Shown one piece after another: positions 42,622-51,591 of a DNA stretch of 64,000 nt. The position numbers were made by a program, and so were the translations under genes. Location: contig NZ_JAPEMU010000001.1 of NCBI RefSeq assembly GCF_026342405.1, positions 5,084,001-5,148,000 of the forward strand, in the 5' to 3' direction. The stretch is from Kitasatospora sp. NBC_00240. Lineage in GTDB: Bacteria; Actinomycetota; Actinomycetes; Streptomycetales; Streptomycetaceae. Position 1 is the first letter of the stretch. The number at the start of each line of letters is the position of its first letter. The notes under the pieces were generated by a model. It did not search any database. It saw only the letters and a list, made by a program, of their open reading frames with translations, and was not told the origin of the DNA.

Positions 42622-44283
42622 ATGGGGGACTCGCCGGTACGCCGGAGACCTTGGGCTGGCGGCGCCGCGACGGCGTTCTCGGTGGCCGCACTGGCGACCG
42701 CGGCGGGTGCCCTGCCCGCACTGGCCGACGGCTCCCGGGCCCTGTTCACGGTGACCGCGAGCGCGCACACCCTGGTCGCACCCGCGGCGGGCGGCGACGG
42801 CGGCTACTCCGACCTGCTGGTCTCCTTCGCGGCCGACGACGGCAGCAGCACCCTGGCCGGGGTCAAGGTCGCCGTCGACGGCCGGCAGTTGGCCCACCTC
42901 GCGGAGCTGAACCTGCCCGCACCCTGCGCCTTCACCGACACCGAGCACCTGCAGGCACTCTGCGCGCCGGGGGACTTCGCCGACGGCGGCGGACACCTGA
43001 CGCTGGGCGTCCGGGCCGCCCCGGGCGCCGTGGCCGGCGCGGCCGGGAAGATCCTGTTCACCGTCACCGCCAGCAACGCCGCGGTGAACCGCGCCTCCGG
43101 ACGGGACGTCACCGAGGTACGCGTCGGTGAGGGCCCCCAGCTCTCCGTCGCCCGGCTGCCGGTGCTCACCCGGACGAAGGCGGGCGCCGCCACCACCCTC
43201 GCCACCGGCCTCACCAACCAGGGCGACCGCGACGCCCACGGCGTCCTGCTCTGGTTCCGGATACCCGAGCGGTACGCCCCGGCCGCCGCCTTCGGGGACT
43301 TCGGCAACTGCCGCTACCCGGACCGCCCGGCGGGCCTGGTGCTCTGCCGCTTCGACGACGCCGTGGTCCGCCCCGGCGAGGTGCTGCGCCCGTCCGTACC
43401 GGTGGCCCTGGTGGCCGGTGACGATCCGCGCGACGGCCGGTTCGAGTACGGCGCGGACGTCGCCGGCGGGCCGACGGACCGGCAGCTCACCGCCGCCCAG
43501 GGCGCTGCCCGGCCCGGCGCCGGGGCGCCGCTGACGCTGACCGCGGGCCCGGCCGGCGGCTTCGGCGGCGAGGCCGCCTTCACCTACCTGGAGACCGGTC
43601 GGCGGTACGCGCTGGCCGCGGTGGCCGGCGACGTCACGGGCATCCAGGGCGCGACAGTGCCGGCCACCTTCGCCCTGCGCAACGACGGGAACGAGCCGGC
43701 GGCGGCGGGCGGCGGGCGGACGGCCGACGGTGACCCGCCCGGACTGCTGGTGAGCTTCCCGCCCGGGGTCGAGGCGGCCGGCGCGCCGGCCGAATGCGCC
43801 GAGCGGCCCGCCGAACCGACCGTCTACCTGTGCGCACAGACCCGGACCCTGGCGGCCGGGGAGTTCCAGACCTACACCTTCCAGCTGCTGCTCGCCGAGC
43901 CGCTGGACCGGGCGCCCGGCCGGGCCTCCGTCCAGGGCCAGGCCCTCGCCGGCGCCGCCCTGTTCACCGTCACCTCGGGCGCCGCGCCGGCGCCCACCAC
44001 GATCCGCGGTTACACCGCCGCCCCCGGGCCCGCGCTGCACGCGGTCGTCCCGGCCACCGAGGAGACCGGCCCCGAGCCGTCCGCCCCGTCGCCCACCGCG
44101 GTCACCGCGGCCCCGGTGGTGGCGTCCCCGAGCTCGCAGGCCACCCTGGGCGCCGGTCTGGCCGAGACCGGCGGGGGCACCAGCGGGCTTTCGCTTGCCG
44201 CCACCGGCGGGCTCGCCGTGGGCCTCGGCCTGGGACTGATCGCCATGGCCGCCCGCCGCCACTGGGCCGGCAGCCGGGGCTGA
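42622..44283 (+). CDS. large secreted LAxTG-anchored wall protein
   Basis: 553 aa. A signal peptide (AATAFSVAALATAAGALPALA) is followed by several beta-rich domains with DUF11/Ig-like phrases (GLTNQGDRDAHGVLLWFRIP, FALRNDGNEPAAAGG). A Pro/Ala/Thr stalk and the sorting signal LAETG at 513-517, a hydrophobic helix and an Arg tail (RRHWAGSRG) complete it. Streptomyces class E sortases recognise LAxTG, so the protein is probably covalently attached to peptidoglycan. Paired Cys residues suggest disulfides. The ATG at 42622 lies behind GGGGGAG. Confidence 0.82.
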   Translation: MGDSPVRRRPWAGGAATAFSVAALATAAGALPALADGSRALFTVTASAHTLVAPAAGGDGGYSDLLVSFAADDGSSTLAGVKVAVDGRQLAHLAELNLPAPCAFTDTEHLQALCAPGDFADGGGHLTLGVRAAPGAVAGAAGKILFTVTASNAAVNRASGRDVTEVRVGEGPQLSVARLPVLTRTKAGAATTLATGLTNQGDRDAHGVLLWFRIPERYAPAAAFGDFGNCRYPDRPAGLVLCRFDDAVVRPGEVLRPSVPVALVAGDDPRDGRFEYGADVAGGPTDRQLTAAQGAARPGAGAPLTLTAGPAGGFGGEAAFTYLETGRRYALAAVAGDVTGIQGATVPATFALRNDGNEPAAAGGGRTADGDPPGLLVSFPPGVEAAGAPAECAERPAEPTVYLCAQTRTLAAGEFQTYTFQLLLAEPLDRAPGRASVQGQALAGAALFTVTSGAAPAPTTIRGYTAAPGPALHAVVPATEETGPEPSAPSPTAVTAAPVVASPSSQATLGAGLAETGGGTSGLSLAATGGLAVGLGLGLIAMAARRHWAGSRG

Positions 44284-44656
44284 GCGCTCGGCCGGTGGCG
44301 GTCGGTCGGGTCGAGGGGCGACCAGGATCGGGGGATCCCGGTCCGGCTGCCGGAAGCCGGCCGGAGTGCCGACCACCGTCGGGTAATTTCCCGCCCGGCG
44401 CCTGGTCGTGACTGCTGCCCGGCGCACGGCGAGTGAGGTCGGAGGCACCCTTTATCGCGAATTCCCCCGATATTCCTCCCCAAAAGGACGGTCCGTCGCC
44501 GTTTCACCGCCGTCGCAACCCCGCCGGTGTTCGGCATTTCCGACGGGCGGCGGTCCTGGTGGGCATCCGAGGGAATTCCGGGGTGCGGCGGCCGGCGCCG
44601 GCGCAATTCCCCGGCCGGCCGCGGGAGGGCCGGGAGCGCCGCCGGCCGGACCGGTC
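44284..44656. other. spacer between two convergent genes
   Basis: About 370 bp with no recognised gene or clear hairpin. Confidence 0.35.
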
Positions 44657-45268
44657 CTACCACCAGTACGCGGGGTAGCGGGCCGTCCGGCCGCTGCGGC
44701 CGGCCAGGACGCCGACCAGTACCAGCAGCACGGTCGCCAGTGCCAGCATGCCGAGGAACCGCAGGGCGGGCGGCTGGGTCAGCACCACGATCACCGAGGT
44801 GGCGGCGGCCGGTGAGTGCGGCGTCCGGGCCGCCGCCATCGCACCGATCGCCAGGCCACCCGCGACGGCGGCCGTCCAGAGCGAGCCGCCGCCGACCGCG
44901 AGGGCGGCGAAGCCGACCAGGGCCGAGACCAGCTGCCCGCCCACGACGCTGCGCGGCTGGGCGAGCGGCAGCGCCGGCGCCGCCAGGACCAGCGCGGCGC
45001 TGGCGGCCAGCGGCGGGATCAGGACGGGCAGTGCCAGCAGCTTTCCGACCGCCACCAGCAGCACCAGTCCGGCCACGCCGCCCGCGGTGGCGACGGCGAG
45101 GAACGCGGCCGGCGGCCGGGCCGGCGCCTTGCTCGCGAACCGGGCGATCGCCGGCCGGGCGCTCGCGAATCGTGCCGAGCCGCGCCGTGGCCCGGTGGCT
45201 TCGGGGCTCGGGGCGGCGTCCGTGGTGGCGGTCGTGGCGGGTGCGGTCGTGGCGGGGGCGTTGGACAT
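44657..45268 (-). CDS. HPP-family membrane protein
   Basis: 203 aa. A 50-residue Ala/Thr-rich head is followed by about five helices. Family blocks are LPVLIPPLAASAALVLAAP, QPRSVVGGQLVSALVG and the variant HSPAAATSVIV in place of HPPAAA. HPP proteins are integral membrane proteins; some transport nitrite. The substrate is unknown here. The second Pro of the name-giving HPP motif is kept but the first is Ser. Confidence 0.75.
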   Translation of the reverse strand: MSNAPATTAPATTATTDAAPSPEATGPRRGSARFASARPAIARFASKAPARPPAAFLAVATAGGVAGLVLLVAVGKLLALPVLIPPLAASAALVLAAPALPLAQPRSVVGGQLVSALVGFAALAVGGGSLWTAAVAGGLAIGAMAAARTPHSPAAATSVIVVLTQPPALRFLGMLALATVLLVLVGVLAGRSGRTARYPAYWW

Positions 45269-45417
45269 GGCGTTCCCTACGTCTGGGGTCCGTGACCCGA
45301 CTCAAGATAATGTATGAATCTGGAAACTGGCATTAGTACTTGGTCGGGGTCGTCCGCCGGGGCGGCCACCCGGGTGGGTGCCCCGGGTTCCCGGGCCCGG
45401 CGCGGGATGATGGGGCG

Positions 45418-46116
45418 ATGGACGGCGGTGGCACGGTGGACACACAGGCACAGGCCCGCGCGACGGCGGACGGGATGCCGCTCACGGGCGAGCCCCTCGC
45501 CCTTGAGCTGGTCAACACCACCTTCGTCCGGGGCGGGGTCCGGGGTGTCCTGGTGGACGCCCTGCGGACGCCGGAGGACCTCGGCCACTGGCTGGCGGCC
45601 CGGACGTCGCTGTTCAGCGACCCACTGCGGGCCGAGCTGTCCGGGCCGGTCGCGACCGGGGAGCACCTGGCGCGGTTCCGGGAACTCCGGCAGGCCCTGC
45701 GGGAACTCGCGGCGGACCAGGTCGCGGGGGTGCGGCCGGCCGACGCGCCGGTCGCCCTGCTGAACGCCTCGGCCCGGCTGGCCGTCAGCTGGCCGGAGTT
45801 CGCACCGGCGGCCGGCGGCCCGGTCCGGATGGTGACCCGGTGGTCCGAGCCGGATCCCTTCCTGGCCGCCCTGGGCGAGGTGGCCGCCGCCGGCGTCGGG
45901 CTCCTCGCCGGTGAGGCGGCCGAGCAGGTCAGGGCCTGTCCGGCGCCCGGTTGCATCCTCTACTTCGTGAAGAGCCACGGCCGCCGTGAGTGGTGCACGG
46001 TCGGCTGCGGCAACCGGGTCCGGGTGGCCCGGCACAGCAAGCGGCTGAAGGGGAACACGCCCTCGGGCTTGTCTGACAATTCCCGCCGCGCGCGCGACGC
46101 CGAGCATCCCAGCTGA
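45418..46116 (+). CDS. ABATE/CGNR zinc-finger regulator, tail encoded by a MITE
   Basis: 232 aa. An ABATE domain (ALELVNTTFVRGG onward) is followed by the CGNR zinc finger CPAPGCILYFV...WCTVGCGNRVRVARH, with cysteines for one zinc. These proteins are putative stress-related transcription regulators. The last 17 residues after the finger (from GLSDNSRRARDAEHPS) are encoded inside the 162-bp inverted-repeat element that begins at 46065. The native C-terminus was therefore replaced and the stop codon comes from the insertion. The ATG at 45418 is preceded by GGGATGATGGGGCG. Confidence 0.82.
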   Translation: MDGGGTVDTQAQARATADGMPLTGEPLALELVNTTFVRGGVRGVLVDALRTPEDLGHWLAARTSLFSDPLRAELSGPVATGEHLARFRELRQALRELAADQVAGVRPADAPVALLNASARLAVSWPEFAPAAGGPVRMVTRWSEPDPFLAALGEVAAAGVGLLAGEAAEQVRACPAPGCILYFVKSHGRREWCTVGCGNRVRVARHSKRLKGNTPSGLSDNSRRARDAEHPS

Positions 46117-46226
46117 ACGCACCGCCGAATCGTCCAAGTACGTCCAGTACGAGGACGCTCCGGCGGCACGCCCAGCCGGGCGCCCAACGCCGCGCGCCGA
46201 TGCGACGCGAATTGTCAGACAAGCCC
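46065..46226. mobile_element. MITE-like 162-bp palindromic element
   Basis: The ends are perfect 18-bp inverted repeats: GGGCTTGTCTGACAATTC at 46065-46082 and its complement at 46209-46226. The interior is also an imperfect palindrome (CACCGCCG.AATCGTCC opposite GGACG.CTCCGGCGG), so the whole element can fold into one hairpin. It has no coding capacity. The size and structure fit a miniature transposable element mobilised in trans by an IS transposase. Confidence 0.8.
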
Positions 46227-46441
46227 TGACCGCCGCCCCGGACCGGCCGCCGGGCAGCGGCAGCAGCCGCCGCACTCCGGGCCCGCCGCGGGGCCCCGTA
46301 CCCCCCGGTCCGAAAAGATCTTCGCGGCCGCTGTCGAGAACCGGGGCCGCCGTTCGACGTCCAGGTGGAGGCCGGAAACCCCCGGCCGGACGACGCGTCC
46401 GGCCGCCCCGGGCTCCGACCGGGACGCAGGAGGAGACAGCC

Positions 46442-46870
46442 ATGCGATTCATGATGCTGGTCAGGTCGGACGCGCAGACCGAGGACGGCGCACCGCCCAC
46501 CAAGGAGATCGTCGAGGCGATGGACCGCTACAACGACGAGCTGATCAAGGCGGGCGTGCTGCTTGCCGCCGAAGGGCTGCACCCGAGTTCCAAAGGCGCG
46601 CTCGTCTCCTACTCGGCGGCCGGGGCCACCGTCACGGACGGGCCGTTCGCCGAGGCGAAGGAACTGGTCGCCGGGTACTGGCTGATCCAGGTCTCCTCCA
46701 AGGACGAGGCGGTCCAGTGGGCCACCCGGATCCCGTTCGAGGAGGGCGCGGTGGAGCTGCGGCAGGTCTTCGAGGCGGCGGACTTCCCGCCCGAGGTGGT
46801 GTCGCCGGAGATCGTCGCCAAGGAACAGGCCTTCCGGGACGAGCCGCTGCGCAACGCCCCCGAGCGCTAG
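46442..46870 (+). CDS. YciI/DGPF-domain protein
   Basis: 142 aa. It begins MRFMMLVRSDAQTEDGAPP and contains VTDGPFAEAKELVAGYWLIQ, the DGPF signature of this dimeric alpha/beta-barrel family, with the RxFMxLV start. DGPF proteins are commonly encoded beside ECF42 sigma factors, as here (92-bp spacing, same strand). The function is unknown. Confidence 0.88.
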   Translation: MRFMMLVRSDAQTEDGAPPTKEIVEAMDRYNDELIKAGVLLAAEGLHPSSKGALVSYSAAGATVTDGPFAEAKELVAGYWLIQVSSKDEAVQWATRIPFEEGAVELRQVFEAADFPPEVVSPEIVAKEQAFRDEPLRNAPER

Positions 46871-46962
46871 GGCCTGTCCGGCGCACGGGCGGGCAGCGCC
46901 TCGGGGTGACGCCGGCCGGGCGCGTCGATGGTGGCCCGGTCCGTGGCGAACTGCTCTGATGG

Positions 46963-48468
46963 GTGGCCGTGACGCCTTCCGAGGACAGCACCGCCGGCCC
47001 CGACGACCCCCGCGACCCGCCGGCAGCCCCGCCGTTCGACCCGGCCGCCCGGGCCGACGCGTTCGGCCCGGCCCGGCCCGCCGGTGGCCCGCCCGGTGGC
47101 GCCGAGGGGCGCCCGGCCACCCAGGGGCGCCCGGCCGCCGAGGAGGACGAGGTCGCCGGGGCGCGGCAGGTGATGGAGGCGCACCGGGCCGTCGAGGCGG
47201 TCTGGCGGATCGAGTCGGCCAAGGTCGTCGCCGCCGTCGCCCGGCTGGTGCGCGACGTCGGGCTGGCCGAGGAACTGGCGCAGGACGCGCTGGTCGCCGC
47301 GCTGGAGCAGTGGCCGACGTCCGGGGTCCCGCGCAACCCGGGGGCCTGGCTGACCGCCGCGGCAAAGAACCGGGCGGTGGACGCGCTGCGCCGCAAGGAG
47401 GTGCTGCGCCGCAAGATCGACGAACTCGGCCACGAACTCGCCGTCGAGGGGGACGGCGGCGGGGCGGTGCCGGACGTCGACGCGGCCCTCGACGACGACA
47501 TCGGGGACGACCTGCTGCGGCTGGTGTTCACGGCCTGCCACCCCGTGCTGTCCACCGAGGCCAGGGTGGCGCTCACCCTGAGACTGCTCGGCGGCCTCAG
47601 CACCAAGGAGATCGCGCGGGCCTTCCTCGTCCCCGAGCCGACCGTCGCGCAGCGGATCGTCCGGGCCAAGCGGACCCTCGCCGAGGCGAAGGTCCCGTTC
47701 GAGGTGCCGCAGGGCCCCGAGTTGGCCGGCCGGCTCTCGTCGGTGCTGGAGGTGGTCTACCTGGTCTTCAACGAGGGCTACTCGGCGACGGCCGGCGATG
47801 ACTGGATGCGGCCGGCGCTCTGCGAGGAGGCCCTGCGGCTCGGCCGGATCCTCGCCGAACTGGCGTCCGCCGAGGCCGAGGTGCACGGGCTGGTCGCCCT
47901 GATGGAGATCCAGGCCTCGCGGGCCGGCGCGCGGACCGGGCCCGCGGGCGAGCCGGTCCTGCTGCTCGACCAGGACCGCGGGCGCTGGGACCGGGTACTG
48001 ATCGGGCGCGGACTGGCGGCGCTGGAGCGGGCGGAGGCGCTCGGGACCCCGCGCGGCCCGTACCGGCTGCAGGCCGAGATCGCGGCCTGCCACGCCCGGG
48101 CCCGGACCGCCGAGGAGACCAACTGGGTGCGGATCGCGGCGCTGTACGCCGTGCTGGCCCAGGTCACGCCGTCGCCGGTGGTGGAGCTGAACCGGGCGGT
48201 GGCGCTGGCGATGGCGTTCGGGCCGGCCCGTGGGCTGGCCCTGGTGGACGAGCTGACCTCGGAGCCGGCCCTCAAGGCGTACCACCTGCTGCCGAGCGTG
48301 CGCGGGGACCTGCTGGCCCGGCTGGGCCGGTCCTCGGAGGCGGCCGAGGAGTTCCGGCGGGCGGCCTCGCTCACCGGCAACGGCCGGGAGCGGACCATGC
48401 TGCTGGAGCGCGCGGCGGCCTGCGCGGACGCGGCGGAGGGCGGGGCGCCGTCGGCCGGCGGGGCCTGA
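46963..48468 (+). CDS. ECF42-type RNA polymerase sigma factor with C-terminal TPR domain
   Basis: 501 aa. Sigma region 2 (VWRIESAKVVAAVARLVRDV then GLAEELAQDALVAALEQWP) and region 4 (LLGGLSTKEIARAFLVPEPT) are followed by a roughly 200-residue helical extension (YSATAGDDWMRP...EALRLGRILAEL). The extension is required for activity in the ECF42 group. The proline/glycine-rich first 60 residues are unusual. The DGPF gene directly upstream is the expected partner or target. ECF42 members lack a classical anti-sigma, and the extension takes its regulatory role. Confidence 0.88.
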   Translation: MAVTPSEDSTAGPDDPRDPPAAPPFDPAARADAFGPARPAGGPPGGAEGRPATQGRPAAEEDEVAGARQVMEAHRAVEAVWRIESAKVVAAVARLVRDVGLAEELAQDALVAALEQWPTSGVPRNPGAWLTAAAKNRAVDALRRKEVLRRKIDELGHELAVEGDGGGAVPDVDAALDDDIGDDLLRLVFTACHPVLSTEARVALTLRLLGGLSTKEIARAFLVPEPTVAQRIVRAKRTLAEAKVPFEVPQGPELAGRLSSVLEVVYLVFNEGYSATAGDDWMRPALCEEALRLGRILAELASAEAEVHGLVALMEIQASRAGARTGPAGEPVLLLDQDRGRWDRVLIGRGLAALERAEALGTPRGPYRLQAEIAACHARARTAEETNWVRIAALYAVLAQVTPSPVVELNRAVALAMAFGPARGLALVDELTSEPALKAYHLLPSVRGDLLARLGRSSEAAEEFRRAASLTGNGRERTMLLERAAACADAAEGGAPSAGGA

Positions 48469-48535
48469 CCTTCGCCTCCGAGCCGCCTGCGGCCTCGTCG
48501 CCGCAGGAGCCCGTCCACACCATGAGCGGGCCGCC

Positions 48536-49165
48536 TCAGCGGATCAGCCGGCGCTCCTTGGCGGTGGCCACCGCGCCGGCCCGGGTGTCGACGCCCAGCT
48601 TGTCGTAGATCCGGCCGAGGTGGGTCTTCACGGTGGCCTCGCTGATGAACAGCGCCCGGGCGATCTCACGGTTGCCCAGGCCCTGCGCGAGCTGGGCCAG
48701 GATGTCCTGCTCGCGGTCGGTCAGCTGCGGCGCGGGCGCGCGCATCTGCGCCATCACCCGGGAGGCGACCGGCGGCGACAGGGTGGTGCGGCCCTGGGCG
48801 GCGGCGTGCACGGCGGCGAACAGCTCCTCCGGCCGCTCGGCCTTGAGCAGGTAGCCGGTGGCGCCGGCGCCGATCGCCCGGGTGATGTCGGCGTCGGTGT
48901 CGTACGTGGTGAGGACCAGCACGTACGGCGCGCCGGGGGCGCCGCTGATCCGCCGGGTGGCCTCCACCCCGTCGATGCCCTCGCCGAGCTGCAGGTCCAT
49001 CAGGACGACCTGCGGGCGGAGCTTGGCCGCCAGCGCGACGGCCTCCTCACCGCTGCTGGCCTCGCCGACCACCTCGATGTCGCCCGCGCTGGCGAGCAGC
49101 GCGAGCAGGCCGGCGCGCACCACGGCGTGGTCGTCGCAGACCAGCAGGCGTACGGGCGAAGTCAT
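48536..49165 (-). CDS. senR: NarL-type response regulator, SenR-like
   Basis: 209 aa. The receiver domain has acidic residues at CDDH and phospho-acceptor Asp in VVLMDLQLGEG (near residue 57), with TTYDTD and LLKAE conserved. The LuxR-type HTH is LTDREQDILAQLAQGLGNRE then IARALFISEATVKTHLGRIY. It lies 30 bp after the cognate kinase. With the divergent haem-binding secreted protein it forms the SenS-SenR-HbpS arrangement known from S. reticuli redox signalling; orthology is inferred from layout. Confidence 0.85.
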   Translation of the reverse strand: MTSPVRLLVCDDHAVVRAGLLALLASAGDIEVVGEASSGEEAVALAAKLRPQVVLMDLQLGEGIDGVEATRRISGAPGAPYVLVLTTYDTDADITRAIGAGATGYLLKAERPEELFAAVHAAAQGRTTLSPPVASRVMAQMRAPAPQLTDREQDILAQLAQGLGNREIARALFISEATVKTHLGRIYDKLGVDTRAGAVATAKERRLIR

Positions 49166-49195
49166 GCGGCCTCCAGGGTCATGCGCGGTCCGGGG

Positions 49196-50524
49196 TCATG
49201 CGGCTTCGAGCGGGATCGCGGCGGAGACCACGGTGCCTTCGCCGGGGGAGCTCTCCACGGTCAGCGTGCCACCGAACCGGCGGAGCCGGGCGCGCATCGC
49301 GGGGAGCCCGTGGCCGCGGCCGGGCGGGCCGTCCGGTCCGGAGCCCGCCGGGGGCGGGGCGAAGCCGAGACCGTTGTCGGCGATGTCGAGGACGACCTGG
49401 TCGCCCAGGTAGGAGAGGGTCAGTGCGGCGGCCGTCGCGTCGGCGTGCTCCCGGACGTTGGCCAGCGCGCCCTGCGCGATCCGCAGCAGCGCGGACTGCG
49501 CGGCGGCCGGCAGCGGCGCGGGCACGCCCTCCAGCAGGAAGCGGACGGGCAGGCCGCTCTCCCCGGACTCGCGCTCGGCCAGGGCCCGCAGGGCCTGGTC
49601 GAGGGTGCGGCCGTCGGCGAGTTCGGCGGGGGCGAGGTCGTGGACGAACCGGCGGGCCTCGGCCAGGTTGCGGGCGGCCACCGACCCCGCGGTGCGGACG
49701 TGGCCGCGGGCGGTCGAGGGGTCGGTGTCCCAGGTGCGGTCGGCGGCCTGGAGCAGCATCTGCTGACTGGACAGGCCCTGGGCGAGGGTGTCGTGGATCT
49801 CCATGGCGAGCCGTTCGCGCTCGGCCAGGGTGCCTTCGCGGCGCTCGGTGGCGGCCAGTTCGCGCCGGGTGCGGACCAGGTCGTCGATCAGGGCCCGCTG
49901 CCGGGCGGCCTGCCGCTCCATGTACAGGAAGACCGCGGTGGCCAGGGCGGCCACCGCGGGCGGCACCAGCAGCTGGATCGGGTCCAGGGTGTGGGCCAGC
50001 CGGGCCTGGGCGACCACCACCAGCCCGGTGAGCACCGCCACCAGCGGGATCGCGGCCCGGGCCGGGAGGGCGCGCAGGGCGGTGTAGACGAGCGGGACGG
50101 CGCACCAGGCGAAGCTCGGCGCCAGCAGGACCAGCACCACCCAGAGCGCCACCACGGCGGTGAGCGGCAGCAGCCGTCGGCGGGCGGCGAACGGGTCGCC
50201 GCCGGTGGCGGTGTTCGCGTCGGCGCTCGTACCCGTGCCGGCGCTCGTACCCGTGCCGGCGCTCGTACCCGTGCCGGTGCCCGCGCGCGAGGTCGCGCCC
50301 CGGCCGGTGCCGGTCGGCCGGGTGCGGAGCAGCCACGAACCGGCCGGCTGAGCGACGGCGAGCGCGGCGCTCAGCCCGAGCACCCAGGGCACCCGCGGAT
50401 TGCCCGGGTGGTGGCTCAGGTAGCGGACCAGCGAGGCGGCGAGCAGCAGCAGGAAGGCGGAGTCCAGCACCGCGGCCAGCCAGCCCGCGTCCGGGTCGCT
50501 GCCGGGACGGCGGGGGTGCTGCAC
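49196..50524 (-). CDS. senS: NarL-family sensor histidine kinase, SenS-like
   Basis: 442 aa. About five or six membrane segments (residues 15-200) are followed by the HisKA_3 dimerisation box ERLAMEIHDTLAQGLSSQQM with the phospho-His, and a HATPase domain ending with the G-box RGHGLPAMRARLRRFGGTL. Between membrane segments is a Gly/Thr/Ser repeat (AGTGTS)3, encoded by an 18-bp DNA repeat. The GTG start at 50524 is preceded by AAGGAG. It phosphorylates the adjacent regulator. In S. reticuli, SenS activity is tuned by extracellular HbpS. Confidence 0.85.
   Translation of the reverse strand: MQHPRRPGSDPDAGWLAAVLDSAFLLLLAASLVRYLSHHPGNPRVPWVLGLSAALAVAQPAGSWLLRTRPTGTGRGATSRAGTGTGTSAGTGTSAGTGTSADANTATGGDPFAARRRLLPLTAVVALWVVLVLLAPSFAWCAVPLVYTALRALPARAAIPLVAVLTGLVVVAQARLAHTLDPIQLLVPPAVAALATAVFLYMERQAARQRALIDDLVRTRRELAATERREGTLAERERLAMEIHDTLAQGLSSQQMLLQAADRTWDTDPSTARGHVRTAGSVAARNLAEARRFVHDLAPAELADGRTLDQALRALAERESGESGLPVRFLLEGVPAPLPAAAQSALLRIAQGALANVREHADATAAALTLSYLGDQVVLDIADNGLGFAPPPAGSGPDGPPGRGHGLPAMRARLRRFGGTLTVESSPGEGTVVSAAIPLEAA
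50223..50276. repeat. 18-bp tandem repeat in the sensor kinase gene
   Basis: Three perfect copies of GCGCTCGTACCCGTGCCG, in frame, encode repeated Gly-Thr-Ser-Ala-Gly-Thr in a loop between membrane segments. Confidence 0.92.
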
Positions 50525-50827
50525 CGGTGGCTCCTTCTGCTGCGGGGGCGGGCCCCGGATGTCTGTGGACGCCGGCGCCGGACCGGTGCCCGGGGCCGGG
50601 CGGCGGATTCGGCGGGCCGGGCCGGAGGCGGTCCCGACCTGGGCCGACACCACGATCCTGGCCCGCCCGGCCCACCCGCGCATCAGCCGATCGGTTGACC
50701 CCGCCGTCCACCATCATGCGTCGCGGGGCGGGCCGGAACGCCGACCCGGCGCGGCGCGATGCGGCACCAGGATCGAAGCAGAGCGGGAGCCGCCGAGCTC
50801 CGGCCCGATCCAACGAGGAGCTGGACC
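50525..50827. promoter_or_regulatory. divergent control region of the sensor kinase and HbpS-like genes
   Basis: 303 bp between the divergent starts. In the S. reticuli system, SenR binds such a region. I could not assign an operator by eye. Confidence 0.5.
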
Positions 50828-51388
50828 ATGAAGAAGATCAGCATGCGCACCCGGGTACTGACCGGTGCCGTCGCGGCGGCCGCTCTCGGCGCCGGCACGC
50901 TCGGCGCCGTCTCCGCCAGCGCGGACACCGCGCAGACCCCGGCCGTGCAGGCTGCGGCGAAGGCCGACCCCCAGAACAAGAACCTGACCGAGACCACCGA
51001 ACTGACCGTCGAGGCGGCCACCAAGGCCGCGCAGGCCACCCTGGACGCCGCCGCCAAGGCCGGCCAGCACGTCTCGGTCGCGGTCGTCGACCGGGACGGC
51101 ATCACCCGGGTGCTGCTCAAGGGCGACGGCGCCGGCCCGCAGTCCCCGGTCTCCGCCGAGCGCAAGGCGTTCACCGCCGTCTCCTGGAACGCCCCGACCT
51201 CCGAGCTGGCGAAGCGCCTGGCGCAGGCCCCCAACCTGAAGGACATCCCCGGCACGCTGTTCCTCGCCGGCGGTGCGCCCGTGCAGGCCAAGGGCGCCCC
51301 GATCGCGGCGATCGGCGTGGCGGGCGCCCCCAGCGGCGACCTGGACGAGCAGTTCGCGCAGGCCGGTGTGGCGGCGCTCGGCAAGTGA
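50828..51388 (+). CDS. hbpS: secreted GlcG/HbpS-like haem-degrading protein
   Basis: 186 aa. A signal peptide (MRTRVLTGAVAAAALGAG, ending VSASA) is followed by a GlcG/HbpS domain from about residue 55: LTVEAATKAAQATLDAAAKA, VSVAVVDRDGITRVLLKGDG, and GAPIAAIGVAGAPSGDLDEQ near the end. HbpS binds and degrades haem, stores iron, and modulates SenS in response to redox stress. The ATG follows GAGGAG. It is divergent to the kinase-regulator pair, matching the known hbpS-senS-senR layout. Confidence 0.85.
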   Translation: MKKISMRTRVLTGAVAAAALGAGTLGAVSASADTAQTPAVQAAAKADPQNKNLTETTELTVEAATKAAQATLDAAAKAGQHVSVAVVDRDGITRVLLKGDGAGPQSPVSAERKAFTAVSWNAPTSELAKRLAQAPNLKDIPGTLFLAGGAPVQAKGAPIAAIGVAGAPSGDLDEQFAQAGVAALGK

Positions 51389-51591
51389 CCCGGACGCCGC
51401 CGCCCCGGCACCGGGGTGCCGAAATCACCCCGGCCAGGGCGGCCGGTCCGACCGGACGCCCTGACTCGCGGGCGCCCGACCCGCGGTCGCCCCGACCCGC
51501 GGGCGACGTGACCGCCGGGCGCGGTGCGGCGGCGCGGGCGGGACCGGCCGTCGGGCGGCGGACGGGCGGGGCGTCCAGCAGGATGGACGGC

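Noticed and set aside
40572..43130. 852-codon plus-strand open frame
   Set aside because: Antisense to regulator B and out of frame with the LAxTG protein.
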